DNA from: Lacrimispora sphenoides JCM 1415
GTDB taxonomy: Bacteria; Bacillota; Clostridia; Lachnospirales; Lachnospiraceae
Direction: 5' to 3'
NCBI RefSeq assembly: GCF_900105615.1
Contig: NZ_LT630003.1
Span: 248,001 to 312,000, forward strand
DNA length: 64,000 nt
A model generated the notes under the pieces. That model saw only the letters and a list, made by a program, of their open reading frames with translations, searched no databases and was not told where the DNA came from. The first letter of the stretch is position 1; every line of letters begins with the position of its first letter. This document shows, in pieces, positions 11,161 to 20,700 of this stretch. The translations under genes and the position numbers were made by a program.

Positions 11161-12033
11161 ATGTGGAAGAAACTTAGGAGAGATAAGCGCGTCCGCAATG
11201 CAATGACGGCCGTGGCAGTTGTAGTCTCCGCACTTTTACAGACCTATGTTATCCAGGCGTTTATTAAGCCTGCAGGTCTTCTGTCAGGAGGATTTACGGG
11301 CATTGCAATTTTAGTTGACCGGGTGACGTCCCTTTATGGGTTTAATATTTCTACTTCCCTGGGCATGATCGCTTTGAACATTCCGGTTGCATGGGCCTGC
11401 AGCAGGAATATCAGCAAACGGTTTACGTTTTTTTCCTTGATGCAGGTTTTTTTAACCAGCGCATTTTTAAGGATATTTAATTTTTCACCTATATTCGATG
11501 ACAGAATTTTAAATGTTATTTACGGCGGTGTCCTCTATGGGTTTGGCATTGTTCTTGCTCTTCGCGGCAATGCTTCCAGCGGGGGAACGGATTTCATCGC
11601 CCTGTATGTTTCCAATAAGACGGGCAATTCCATCTGGTCCGAGGTTTTTATAGGAAATGTGCTTCTGCTTTGTATTTTCGGTGGAATCTTCGGATGGGAT
11701 TATGCAGGGTATTCCATTTTGTTCCAGTTCGTAGGAACGAAGGTGATCTCCACCTTTCATCACAGATACGAAAGAGTTACCCTTCAGATCACCACAGTAG
11801 AGGGGCCAAAGCTTGCTAGTAAATACGTTGAGGCATTCCATCATGGAATATCCTGCGTGGATGCGGTGGGAGGCTACAGCAAAAAGAAGATGTACCTTCT
11901 TCATACCGTGGTGTCTTCCTATGAGGTGGCCGACATTGTGGCGCTGTTTCATGAGGTGGATGAGCATGTGATCGTAAATATGTTTAAAACCCAGCAGTTT
12001 TACGGGACTTTTTACAGGGCTCCCATGGAATGA
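11161..12033 (+). CDS. YitT family membrane protein with DUF2179 domain
   Basis: A 290-residue polytopic protein of the YitT family, whose biochemical role is not settled. About five hydrophobic segments occupy residues 15-190, with the family pattern FIKPAGLLSGGFTGIAIL near the start and LRGNASSGGTDFIALYVS near residue 140. A soluble C-terminal DUF2179 domain (about 205-285) carries the family's RYERVTLQITT and GGYSKKKMYLLHTVV segments. The start at 11161 follows GAGGAGG by seven bases and is preferred over an ATG five codons earlier that lies in the ribosome site. It is transcribed alone behind a structured leader and ends at a perfect inverted repeat. Confidence 0.9.
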   Translation: MWKKLRRDKRVRNAMTAVAVVVSALLQTYVIQAFIKPAGLLSGGFTGIAILVDRVTSLYGFNISTSLGMIALNIPVAWACSRNISKRFTFFSLMQVFLTSAFLRIFNFSPIFDDRILNVIYGGVLYGFGIVLALRGNASSGGTDFIALYVSNKTGNSIWSEVFIGNVLLLCIFGGIFGWDYAGYSILFQFVGTKVISTFHHRYERVTLQITTVEGPKLASKYVEAFHHGISCVDAVGGYSKKKMYLLHTVVSSYEVADIVALFHEVDEHVIVNMFKTQQFYGTFYRAPME

Positions 12034-12057
12034 TCCCGGCAATCCCTTAAACCGGAA

Positions 12058-12097
12058 GCGAGACATTTACTGCTTAAAAATGCAGTAAATGTCTCGC
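12058..12097. terminator. Perfect inverted repeat between yitT and the MATE gene
   Basis: A 16-bp perfect stem GCGAGACATTTACTGC (12058-12073) / GCAGTAAATGTCTCGC (12082-12097) with an 8-nt loop, extended by CCCTTA / TAAGGG outside. It separates two convergent genes and probably ends both transcripts, though no clear U-run follows. Confidence 0.65.
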
Positions 12098-12117
12098 TGG
12101 GTAAGGGTTTAAACCAA

Positions 12118-13506
12118 TTATTTTTTTATAAAAGCGGGGAGCCGTTTTCTCCTCAATTTGCCGAACCAGTTAAAGTATATGATGAATAATAACGAGGTAA
12201 CAGCCCAGGTCAATGGGTAACTGAAAATCACAGTTTCAATGGTAGGACGCAGGGGAACTGCCACGCAGATCCAGATCACACGGAGCGCACAGACCCCAAG
12301 GCTTGTGAGGATCATGGGAATCCAGCAGTCACCGGCTCCGCGAAGGGAACCGGAGTAAATTTCGATGCAGACGTATGTAAAAAATGTGGGAGCAAGGTAA
12401 CGGAGTATTTCCGTTCCTTTTTCAATTACGGCCGCATCGGTGGTAAACAGCAGATAAACGTAATTACCAAAGGTATATAGAAGAACGCTGAGCCCGATGG
12501 CCGCGGTAAAGCTCATAGCCAAGCAGACCCGGATTCCTTTGTAGACCCGGTCTTTTTTTCCGGCTCCGTAATTCTGTCCCACAAAGGTAGTGATGGAGAT
12601 ACCGAAGGCGCTGATGATCATCCAGAACACGCTATCTATCTTTCCGTAGGCTGTCCATGCGGCAATGGTGTCGGTTCCCAGAGTATTAACGCTGGACTGG
12701 ATGATGATGTTGGAAGAGGAGTACATAACGGATTGAAGTCCCGCAGGAAAACCGATCCTTATGATGCGCCGCAGCATATCCCGGTCGATCCTCACGGCTT
12801 TTAGGTTCAGATGGTAAGCTCCGCTTGTCCGGATTAAAACAAGAATCACAAGAACAGCACTGAGGAGCTGGGAAAGTATGGTGGCAAGGGCAGCTCCCAT
12901 AACGCCCATATGACAATAAACGACGAATATGATATCAAGGATGATATTGGTAAAGCAGCTAGCGATCAAAAAGTAAAGCGGGCGTTTGGAATCTCCAATG
13001 GCCCGAAGGATTCCTGCCCCCATATTGTAAACAAGATTAGGGATCACTCCTACAAAATAGATCCGCATGAACAGGACCGCATAATGCAGGATATCATCAG
13101 GCGTTCCCATGGCCTTTAAGGCGTAAGGCGTTGCCGGAATGCCGATAACCATGATAACTGCTCCGCATACGATGGAAAATGCGATGGCAGTGTGGACCGC
13201 ACGGCTTACTTCTTCCTCCTGTCCGGCTCCGAAAAACTGGGAAATGGTGACACCGGCACCGGATGAAAGCCCTATGAAGAACCCGATCAAAAGATTGATA
13301 AGGGGTCCCGTAGGGCCTCCAACGGCTGCCAGTGCTTCTTTTCCGACGAATCGCCCAACAATGATTGCATCGGTGGTATTATAAAGCTGCTGAAAAAAAG
13401 TTCCAAATAAAATGGGAAAGAAAAACAGAAGAAGCTGTTTCCAAATCACTCCCTCTGTAATCTGATTTTGCTTATGTGCATCTGTTATGTCCGCGTTCTG
13501 GTTCAT
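12118..13506 (-). CDS. MATE family efflux transporter
   Basis: A 462-residue integral membrane protein of the multidrug and toxic compound extrusion family, normally exporting cationic drugs or metabolites using sodium or proton gradients. About twelve hydrophobic segments arranged as two pseudo-repeats are visible. The first repeat carries the typical QQLYNTTDAIIVGRFVG and GFFIGLSSGAGVTISQFFG, and the second carries TFVGQNYGAGKKDRV. The start at 13506 is supported by GAGG ten bases upstream. The substrate cannot be inferred. Its leader holds the first copy of the duplicated hairpin motif that also precedes addB. Confidence 0.92.
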   Translation of the reverse strand: MNQNADITDAHKQNQITEGVIWKQLLLFFFPILFGTFFQQLYNTTDAIIVGRFVGKEALAAVGGPTGPLINLLIGFFIGLSSGAGVTISQFFGAGQEEEVSRAVHTAIAFSIVCGAVIMVIGIPATPYALKAMGTPDDILHYAVLFMRIYFVGVIPNLVYNMGAGILRAIGDSKRPLYFLIASCFTNIILDIIFVVYCHMGVMGAALATILSQLLSAVLVILVLIRTSGAYHLNLKAVRIDRDMLRRIIRIGFPAGLQSVMYSSSNIIIQSSVNTLGTDTIAAWTAYGKIDSVFWMIISAFGISITTFVGQNYGAGKKDRVYKGIRVCLAMSFTAAIGLSVLLYTFGNYVYLLFTTDAAVIEKGTEILRYLAPTFFTYVCIEIYSGSLRGAGDCWIPMILTSLGVCALRVIWICVAVPLRPTIETVIFSYPLTWAVTSLLFIIYFNWFGKLRRKRLPAFIKK

Positions 13507-13520
13507 ATCTGTTTCCTCTT

Positions 13521-13570
13521 TCCTGCCCGAAGTATCCGGGCATAGAGGGATACCCTTAGGGTGTTTCCTC
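13521..13570 (-). repeat. Leader motif copy A, upstream of the MATE gene
   Basis: On the minus strand it reads GAGGAAACACCCT-AA-GGGTATCCC, then a hairpin TGCCCG-loop-CGGGCA. It ends about 15 nt before the MATE start codon. The same motif occurs in the same orientation relative to its gene at 14210-14256. The hairpin sequence differs between copies but stays paired, which suggests a selected RNA structure. Confidence 0.6.
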
Positions 13571-13636
13571 ATTCAAGTAATTATGTAGTCTTTTTTTCCA
13601 TTATACTGTCAAAAATGGAAAAATACAATCCCCGCC

Positions 13637-14077
13637 TTACTCCGTTATCTGCGCTTTCGCAATGGCCTGATCCACGGCTTTTAGAAGCACGCCCGAAGTA
13701 TAGCGGGATTCGGTTGCATAGGATACGTTCTTTGTGGACTGATTATTAATAATCTGCTGTGATAAGTTATCCATGGCCGGCTGCATCAGGGGATACATGG
13801 TGGTGACGGCTTCGCTCAAAGGAACCAGGGTAACGGAAGTGATTTTTTTGGAGTCAACCGTAACCTCCACATTGATATCCTGACTGTTCAACGTAATGAC
13901 AGAGGAATACACTCCCGGAACATAGTGCACAGGATCGCCGGAAGTCGGAACAGCATCCTTCTTCGGGCGGAACATGACTAAAAACAAAGTGATGAGTAGG
14001 ATTCCAAGGCCAACGAAGATTGCAGTATAGATGATTTCTTTCATTCGTAAAACAACTATTTTTGTTTTAGAGCTCAT
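13637..14077 (-). CDS. Small membrane-anchored FMN-bind-like protein
   Basis: A 146-residue protein with a single N-terminal membrane helix (about residues 14-35, TAIFVGLGILLITLFLVMF) followed by an extracytoplasmic domain. That domain (GVYSSVITLNSQDINVEVTVD, KKITSVTLVPLSEA, ending in YTSGVLLKAVDQAIAKA) resembles the core of FMN-binding domain proteins. There, a Ser/Thr near the SGAT-like motif carries covalent FMN; here the motif is YTSG, so flavinylation is uncertain. The start at 14077 follows GGAGG by nine bases; the upstream open frame overlaps the addB leader and is not used. It lies between the two copies of the duplicated leader motif. Function is not assigned. Confidence 0.6.
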   Translation of the reverse strand: MSSKTKIVVLRMKEIIYTAIFVGLGILLITLFLVMFRPKKDAVPTSGDPVHYVPGVYSSVITLNSQDINVEVTVDSKKITSVTLVPLSEAVTTMYPLMQPAMDNLSQQIINNQSTKNVSYATESRYTSGVLLKAVDQAIAKAQITE

Positions 14078-14209
14078 AAAAAAGGCCCTCCGTACAGTTT
14101 TGTTATAATGTATGAATGGGTCCGGGGGTTTCATACCTAAGATTTCATTGTTGGAGAAGGAAATCTGTGTTAAGATGATAAACGAACACGAGTTTTGGTT
14201 TTGCAAATA

Positions 14210-14256
14210 GAGGAAACACCCTGTGGGTATCCCTTTACACCCGATAGAGCGGGGTG
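14210..14256 (+). repeat. Leader motif copy B, upstream of addB
   Basis: GAGGAAACACCCT-GT-GGGTATCCC followed by the hairpin CACCCG (14238-14243) / CGGGGTG (14250-14256). It matches copy A at 13521-13570 nearly base for base in the first 28 nt, and only by pairing in the second hairpin. A further stem TGCCCA..TGGGCA lies just downstream, before the addB ribosome site. Confidence 0.6.
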
Positions 14257-14307
14257 GGCCCTGCCCAGAGAACATGGGCAAATTACAAGAAAGGAGACGA
14301 AAAAGCT

Positions 14308-17300
14308 ATGTCCCTTCAATTGATATTGGGCGGTTCTGGTTCCGGTAAGACCTTCCGCCTTTATACGGAATTGATCCGTCAGTCCATAGAACAACCGGAT
14401 ACCCGGTACTTCGCCATTGTACCGGAACAGTTTACCATGCAGACCCAGAAGGAAATCGTTTCCCTTCATCCAAACCACGGGGTCATGAATATTGATATCG
14501 TAAGCTTCAAACGTCTTGCCTACCGGGTATTTGAGGAGCTTGCCATTTCAAGTCCCCAGGTTCTTGACGATATGGGAAAATCCATGGTGCTGCGGAAGGT
14601 AGCTGCCAATAAGAAAAAGGACCTGGTCCTTTATAAAGAACATTTATCAAAGTCAGGGTTTATCTCCCAGCTAAAGTCCATGCTGTCAGAGCTTTACCAG
14701 TACGGCATAACACCGGAGATGTTAAATGAGGAGATACCTGATACCATAAGTCCTATGCTTCGACAGAAGCTTTCCGATATTTCTATCATTTATCAGGGTT
14801 TTAAGGACTACATAAAGGATAAATATATTACCACGGAGGAGATTCTGGATGTGCTGTGCAGGATCCTTCCACGGTCAGAGCTGATTAAAAACAGTGTGAT
14901 CACCCTTGATGGCTATACCGGCTTCACCCCAGTCCAGTACCGGATCCTGGAGCTGTTTCTCCGCTGCAGCAAACGGGTCATCGTCACAGTGACCATAGAC
15001 CCTGCCGAAAACATGAGCAGAAAATCCGGCGTTCAGGAATTATTTCACATGAGCCGCCAGATGATCCGTAAATTAAATGAGCTGGCAAAAGAGACAGGGG
15101 CCGGGAAAGAGAAGGATATTCTTCTTAAAGATCATCCGGCTGTCCGTTATCTGGGTGAAGCCGGTGGAGAGAACCGGGAAGGACAGGGCTGCGGGGAAAA
15201 TGCCCTGGATTTTCTGGAACAAAATCTATACCGCTATAGAGGAAAGTCCTGCCGGGAAGGTTCCGGTTCCATACGTCTGGTCAAGGCTTTAAATCCAATG
15301 GAGGAAATCGCTTTTGTGATCCGCTCCATGGAAGAGGAGATCCGGGATCAGGGACTTCGTTACCGGGATATGGCGGTCATCACCGGAGATATCCAGGGCT
15401 ATTCCAACGAAATCATTCATCAGTTTCAGCTAAATGGAATCCCTTATTTCCTGGACAATAAAAAAAGCATATTAAAGAATCCAATGGTGGAGTTAATCCG
15501 CGCTGCCATGGAGATCATTCAAAAAGATTTTTCCTATGAATCTGTTTTTCGCTATTTGAGAACCGGCCTCATTGCGGCCAAAGAGGATGAGGAGAAAATA
15601 GACCGCCTGGAAAATTATGTCATTGCCATGGGAATCCGTGGATTTAAAAGATGGGATGCCAAGTGGGAAGGCTGGTACCGGGGAGGCAAGGAGCTTAATC
15701 TGGAAGAACTAAATGAATTCCGGGAAGCGCTTATTACCCCTTTAAGAAGCTTACGGGAGGCCTTTAGAAACCCGGAATCAACGGTGGCTTCCATGACCGC
15801 GGCCGTTACAGCCCTTCTTATGGAGACAGGGATCGAAGAAAAGATGCTGGTCTTTGAAGAAAAGTTCCGGGAAATGGGAGATTTCACCCTTGCCTTGGAA
15901 TACAGCCAGGTTTATGGGCTGGTCATGGACTTATTTGACCGCCTGGCAGGGCTTTTAGGAGAAGAGCATGTAAGCCGCAGAGAGTATGGGGAAATTCTGG
16001 ACGCCGGATTTTCGGAGATCCAGGTAGGCCTGATTCCAGCCACCGTGGACCGAGTAGTGGTGGGTGATATCACCAGGACCAGGCTGGATCATATTAAGGT
16101 ATTGTTTTTTGTAGGGGTCAATGACGGGATCGTGCCGGTAAAAAAGGAAAAAAGCAGCCTGTTTACGGACCGGGAAAGAGAATTTCTGGGAACTCATGAT
16201 ATGGAGCTGGCTCCTACTGCCAGGGAAGAGGGATTCCGGCAAAGATTTTATCTTTATCTGGCCCTTACAAAACCAGAGAAACGGCTGGTTTTATCCTATG
16301 CAGCCATGGAGGGCAGCGGGAAAAGCCTGCGTCCTTCCACTCTGGTGGGCGAACTGAAAAGACTGTTTCCTGGACTTTCGGAAGTCTCCCCTTTAAGGAC
16401 GGCAGTTCCTCTGTCCATGAGAGAGGCAAAGGACCGGCTGGCGACCGGACTCCGCGAGTTCGGAAAAACCGGGGAAGACAGAAAGCTTTTGGAACTTTTT
16501 AAGGCATTTCTTTTATCGGAGGACCATAGGGAGGAAGGAAAGCGGCTGGCAGAGGCTGCTTTCTATGCCTATGAACAGAGGGGAATCGGAAAAGCGGCGG
16601 CAAAGGCTCTCTACGGTTCCGTCATAAGCGGAAGTGTTACGAGAATGGAGCAGTATGCCTCCTGCGCCTATGCCCATTTCTTAAATTACGGGCTGGAGTT
16701 AATGGAAAGGCAGGAATATGAGCTGGCTGCCATGGATATCGGAAACCTGTTTCACGATTCCATTGACTTATGGTTTCAGCGCATGAAAGAAGAAGGAAGG
16801 GATTTTAAAACCCTGACTGAGGAAGAGAGGAAACGCCTGGTCCATGAATGCGTAACTAAGGTGACGGAGGAATATGGCAATACCATTTTAAAAAGCTCTG
16901 CAAGAAATGCTTATCTGGCAGGCAAGGTGGAACGGATTACGGACCGGACGGTGTGGGCTCTTTCCGAGCAGTTAAAAAAAGGAGATTTTGTTCCGGTGGG
17001 ATTTGAGGTTTCCTTTTCTGCTGCCGATCAGTTAAATGCCATGAGGATTCCTCTCTCAAAGGAGGAAGCCATTCATTTAAGAGGCAGGATCGACCGCATG
17101 GATTTATGCGAGGATGAAGAAGCGGTCTATGTGAAGATCATTGATTACAAGTCAGGAAGCACAGCATTTGACTTAACGGCCCTGTATTACGGCCTTCAGC
17201 TTCAATTGGTGGTCTATATGGATGCAGCTTTGGAGATGGAGGAGCGGAAAAAACCGGACAAGCCTGTGGTTCCTGCCGGGATCTTTTACTATAACATCAA

Positions 17301-17769
17301 CGACCCTGTTATTGAAAGAGACGGCGAAATGACAGATGAGGAGATAAACGGGAAGATATTGAAACAGCTTCGCATGAACGGCCTGGTCAACAGTGATTTA
17401 GATGCCATCTCTCACCTGGATCATGAGATCGAGACGGAATCCGACGTGATTCCTGTTGCCATGAAAAATGGGATTATTCAGGAAGCCAGGTCATCGGTTG
17501 CAGGCGGTAATCGTTTTTCTGCACTCAGGCAGTTTGTGCGGGAAAAATTAACGTCAGAAGGAAGAGAGATCCTTGAGGGGGCCATCGATGTAAATCCCTA
17601 TAAGCAGGGGAACCGCAGCGCCTGCGATTACTGCCCTTACCATGCGGTCTGCGGATTCGACTTAAAGACAACCGGATATGGTTTCCGGAAATTTAAAGCC
17701 TTAAAATCTGAAGAAATATGGCCGGTCATTGAAGGAGAAGAAGAGGAAGGAGAGTCAAATGGCGATTAG
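14308..17769 (+). CDS. addB: ATP-dependent helicase/nuclease subunit AddB
   Basis: AddB pairs with AddA to resect double-strand DNA ends for RecA-dependent repair, the Gram-positive counterpart of RecBCD. The 1153-residue product has an N-terminal Walker A (GGSGSGKTF, residues 8-16). A RecB-type nuclease domain lies at the C-terminus (VKIIDYKSGSTAFDLT). The four cysteines of the family's Fe-S cluster are split between YASCAYAHF near residue 784 and CDYCPYHAVC near residue 1106. The ATG at 14308 follows AAAGGAG and immediately starts the MSLQLILGG family beginning. addA overlaps its end by 11 bp. Length and motifs are complete. Confidence 0.97.
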   Translation: MSLQLILGGSGSGKTFRLYTELIRQSIEQPDTRYFAIVPEQFTMQTQKEIVSLHPNHGVMNIDIVSFKRLAYRVFEELAISSPQVLDDMGKSMVLRKVAANKKKDLVLYKEHLSKSGFISQLKSMLSELYQYGITPEMLNEEIPDTISPMLRQKLSDISIIYQGFKDYIKDKYITTEEILDVLCRILPRSELIKNSVITLDGYTGFTPVQYRILELFLRCSKRVIVTVTIDPAENMSRKSGVQELFHMSRQMIRKLNELAKETGAGKEKDILLKDHPAVRYLGEAGGENREGQGCGENALDFLEQNLYRYRGKSCREGSGSIRLVKALNPMEEIAFVIRSMEEEIRDQGLRYRDMAVITGDIQGYSNEIIHQFQLNGIPYFLDNKKSILKNPMVELIRAAMEIIQKDFSYESVFRYLRTGLIAAKEDEEKIDRLENYVIAMGIRGFKRWDAKWEGWYRGGKELNLEELNEFREALITPLRSLREAFRNPESTVASMTAAVTALLMETGIEEKMLVFEEKFREMGDFTLALEYSQVYGLVMDLFDRLAGLLGEEHVSRREYGEILDAGFSEIQVGLIPATVDRVVVGDITRTRLDHIKVLFFVGVNDGIVPVKKEKSSLFTDREREFLGTHDMELAPTAREEGFRQRFYLYLALTKPEKRLVLSYAAMEGSGKSLRPSTLVGELKRLFPGLSEVSPLRTAVPLSMREAKDRLATGLREFGKTGEDRKLLELFKAFLLSEDHREEGKRLAEAAFYAYEQRGIGKAAAKALYGSVISGSVTRMEQYASCAYAHFLNYGLELMERQEYELAAMDIGNLFHDSIDLWFQRMKEEGRDFKTLTEEERKRLVHECVTKVTEEYGNTILKSSARNAYLAGKVERITDRTVWALSEQLKKGDFVPVGFEVSFSAADQLNAMRIPLSKEEAIHLRGRIDRMDLCEDEEAVYVKIIDYKSGSTAFDLTALYYGLQLQLVVYMDAALEMEERKKPDKPVVPAGIFYYNINDPVIERDGEMTDEEINGKILKQLRMNGLVNSDLDAISHLDHEIETESDVIPVAMKNGIIQEARSSVAGGNRFSALRQFVREKLTSEGREILEGAIDVNPYKQGNRSACDYCPYHAVCGFDLKTTGYGFRKFKALKSEEIWPVIEGEEEEGESNGD

Positions 17770-20700
17770 CTGGACAGAGGAACAAAAGGCCGTCATTGAG
17801 AGCAGAAACAGAAATCTCTTGGTATCGGCGGCAGCAGGAAGCGGTAAGACAGCCGTATTGGTTGAACGGATTATCCGAATGATCACGGAAGGAGAATCTC
17901 CGTTAAGGATCGATCAGCTTCTGGTCATGACCTTTACAAAGGCGGCTGCCGATGAAATGCGGGAACGGGTGTTAAAGGCCGTAGATGAAAAGCTTATGGA
18001 GAATCCGGACAGCTCCCATTTACAGATGCAGGCAGCCATGATCCCCTATGCCCAGATCACCACCATTGACAGTTTCTGCCTGGGACTTATTAAAGATCAT
18101 TATAATAAGCTGGATATTGACCCTGCCTTCCGGGTGGGGGATGAGGGAGAGCTTATTCTTTTACGGGCTGATGTGATGAAGGAGATGCTGGAGGAGTATT
18201 ACGAGAAAGCGGATCCCTTATTTGAGAAGTTTGTGGAAACCTATGCCACGGGAAAGTCTGACAGGGGAATTGAAGATTATATCATGCAGGTGTTTACCTT
18301 TTCCCAGAGCAATCCCTGGCCCCTCCAGTGGCTTGACCGGTGCAGGAAAGAGCTTGAAACTTCTGATATGGATCAGATCATGGATACGGGCTGGATGAAA
18401 TTTTTAATGCAGGATGCCGGGCTTCAGCTATCGGAATTAAAATTTCAGGTGGAAAAGGCCATGGAGGTCTGTGAGGAAGAGAACGGGCCGGAAGCCTATC
18501 TGCCCATGCTGGCTAATGACCTCCAGCTGCTGGACCGCTTAAGCCTTGCCGAGGATTATGAGGCGTTTAATGAGCAGTTAAAAAAGGCCTCCTTTGACCG
18601 TCTGGCTTCCATTCGGAGCAAGGATATTGATGCAGAGAAGAAGGCGTTTGTAACGGGAATCCGTGACCGGGTGAAAAAGGCGGTTGGAAAGCTTTTTGAT
18701 TTATACTGCTTTGAATCGCCGGAGGAGGTTCTTTCCGATATCAGGGGAACCAGGGACGCGGTGACGACCCTGCTTCATCTGGCAGGAGAATATGCCCGAA
18801 GGTATCAGGAAAAGAAACGGGAAAAGAACCTGGTGGATTTTAATGACTTGGAGCATTATGCTCTGGAGATACTGCTGACAAGGGAAGAGGGTAACACGGT
18901 GGCCACTGAGGTGGCAGATGAGCTCAGCAGGCAGTTCGAGGAAATCCTGGTGGACGAATACCAGGACAGCAATGATGTGCAGGAAGCCCTGATCGGCAGT
19001 ATTTCCAGAGAACGGTTTGGAACTCCCAACGTATTTATGGTTGGCGATGTGAAGCAGAGCATCTACCAGTTCCGTCTGGCAAGGCCCCAGCTGTTTTTAG
19101 AGAAGTATGACTCCTACTCGAAAGAGGAAGGAAAATACCAGAAAATCGAGCTGCACCAGAATTTCCGAAGCAGGGATGAAGTCCTTAGAAGCATTAATGA
19201 GGTATTCTACCAGATCATGACTAAGAATTTGGGGAATATACAGTATACAAAGGACGCAGCACTCCATCCGGGAGCAGAATTTCCTGAGGAAGAGGGCCGC
19301 GCGGGAGAGAAAACAGAATTCCTTATGATCCATGGGTCAGGGAACTTATTAAAGCAGCTTGATGACGATGCCGTCGATTATACCAGCCGGGAGATTGAGG
19401 CAAAGGTCATTGCAGGGAAGATCAAAGAGCTTACGGATCCGGTAAACGGTCTTTTAATCTGGGATAAAAGGTTCGGAGGAAAGGGAGGCTACCGCATCGC
19501 AGGATATGGAGATGTGGTGATCCTGCTGAGATCCTTAAGCGGCTGGGCGGAAGACTTTGTGAACGTCCTGATGAATGAAGGGATTCCGGCCTATGCGGAA
19601 CGGAAAACCGGATATTTTACCGCTCCTGAGGTGGAAACCATTCTTTCCATGTTAAATATCATTGACAACCCCATGCAGGATATCCCTCTGGCTGCAGTAT
19701 TAAAGTCCCCCATTGGCAGGGTGACGGATGAAGAAATGGCTCATTTGATGGCTGTCTGGAAAAAGACGGCTAAAAAAGGCCAGGACAGGGGATTATATGG
19801 AGCATGGCAGCATTACAGAAAGGAATATGGAGAGATAGATGATCCGGAATATCGGTCACTGTTTCATAAGCTGGAGACTTTTTCTGAACTGCTTTCCCAT
19901 TACAGGGAAAAGTCAACCTATCTTTCCATTCATGAACTGCTTTATGATCTGTATGAAGGAACCGGATACTATGATTATATTTCCGCCATGCCGGCAGGAG
20001 AAGTCCGGAGGGCCAACCTTGCCATGCTGGTGGAAAAGGCGTCTGCCTATGAGCGGACCAGCTATACCGGATTGTTCCATTTTATCCGCTATATTGAAAA
20101 CCTGAAAAAATACGATACGGATTTTGGGGAGGCTTCCCTGGCCGGGGAGGAGAACACGGTCCGGGTCATGAGCATCCATAAGAGCAAGGGGCTGGAATTT
20201 CCGGTGGTGTTTCTTGCTGGTATGGGGAAAAAGTTTAATAAGCAGGATTCCTATGGAAAGATCCTCATTGATCCGGACTTAGGGATAGGAACTGACCATC
20301 TGGACCTTGAACGGCGTGTCAAAGCGCCTACCTTAAAAAAGCATGTCCTGGGTCGAAAAATGAACCTTGGAGCCATGGGGGAGGAGCTTCGTGTGCTCTA
20401 CGTGGCTATGACAAGGGCAAAAGAAAAGCTCATCATGACCGGACTTGACCGGTATCTGGACAAAAAGCTGGAACGTTTTGCGGATATCATAAGAGTAAAG
20501 GGCCAGATTCCCTTTACCATTCTCGGTTCCGCGGATTCCTACCTGGACTGGATGCTCATGAGCCTGTCGGGAAAATATTCTCCTTCCCAAATCCTGAGGG
20601 AGGAAGGGGCAGACACCGGGAATCTGATTTTAAAGGAATTGTCGGTTTCCGGTCTGGTAGGAGAAGAGATTGAACGGCAGGCTGAAAAAAAGCTGACAAA

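Noticed and set aside
11509..12066. Open frame of 185 codons antisense to yitT
   Set aside because: Overlaps a clear family protein in full, runs through the terminator palindrome, and resembles no family.
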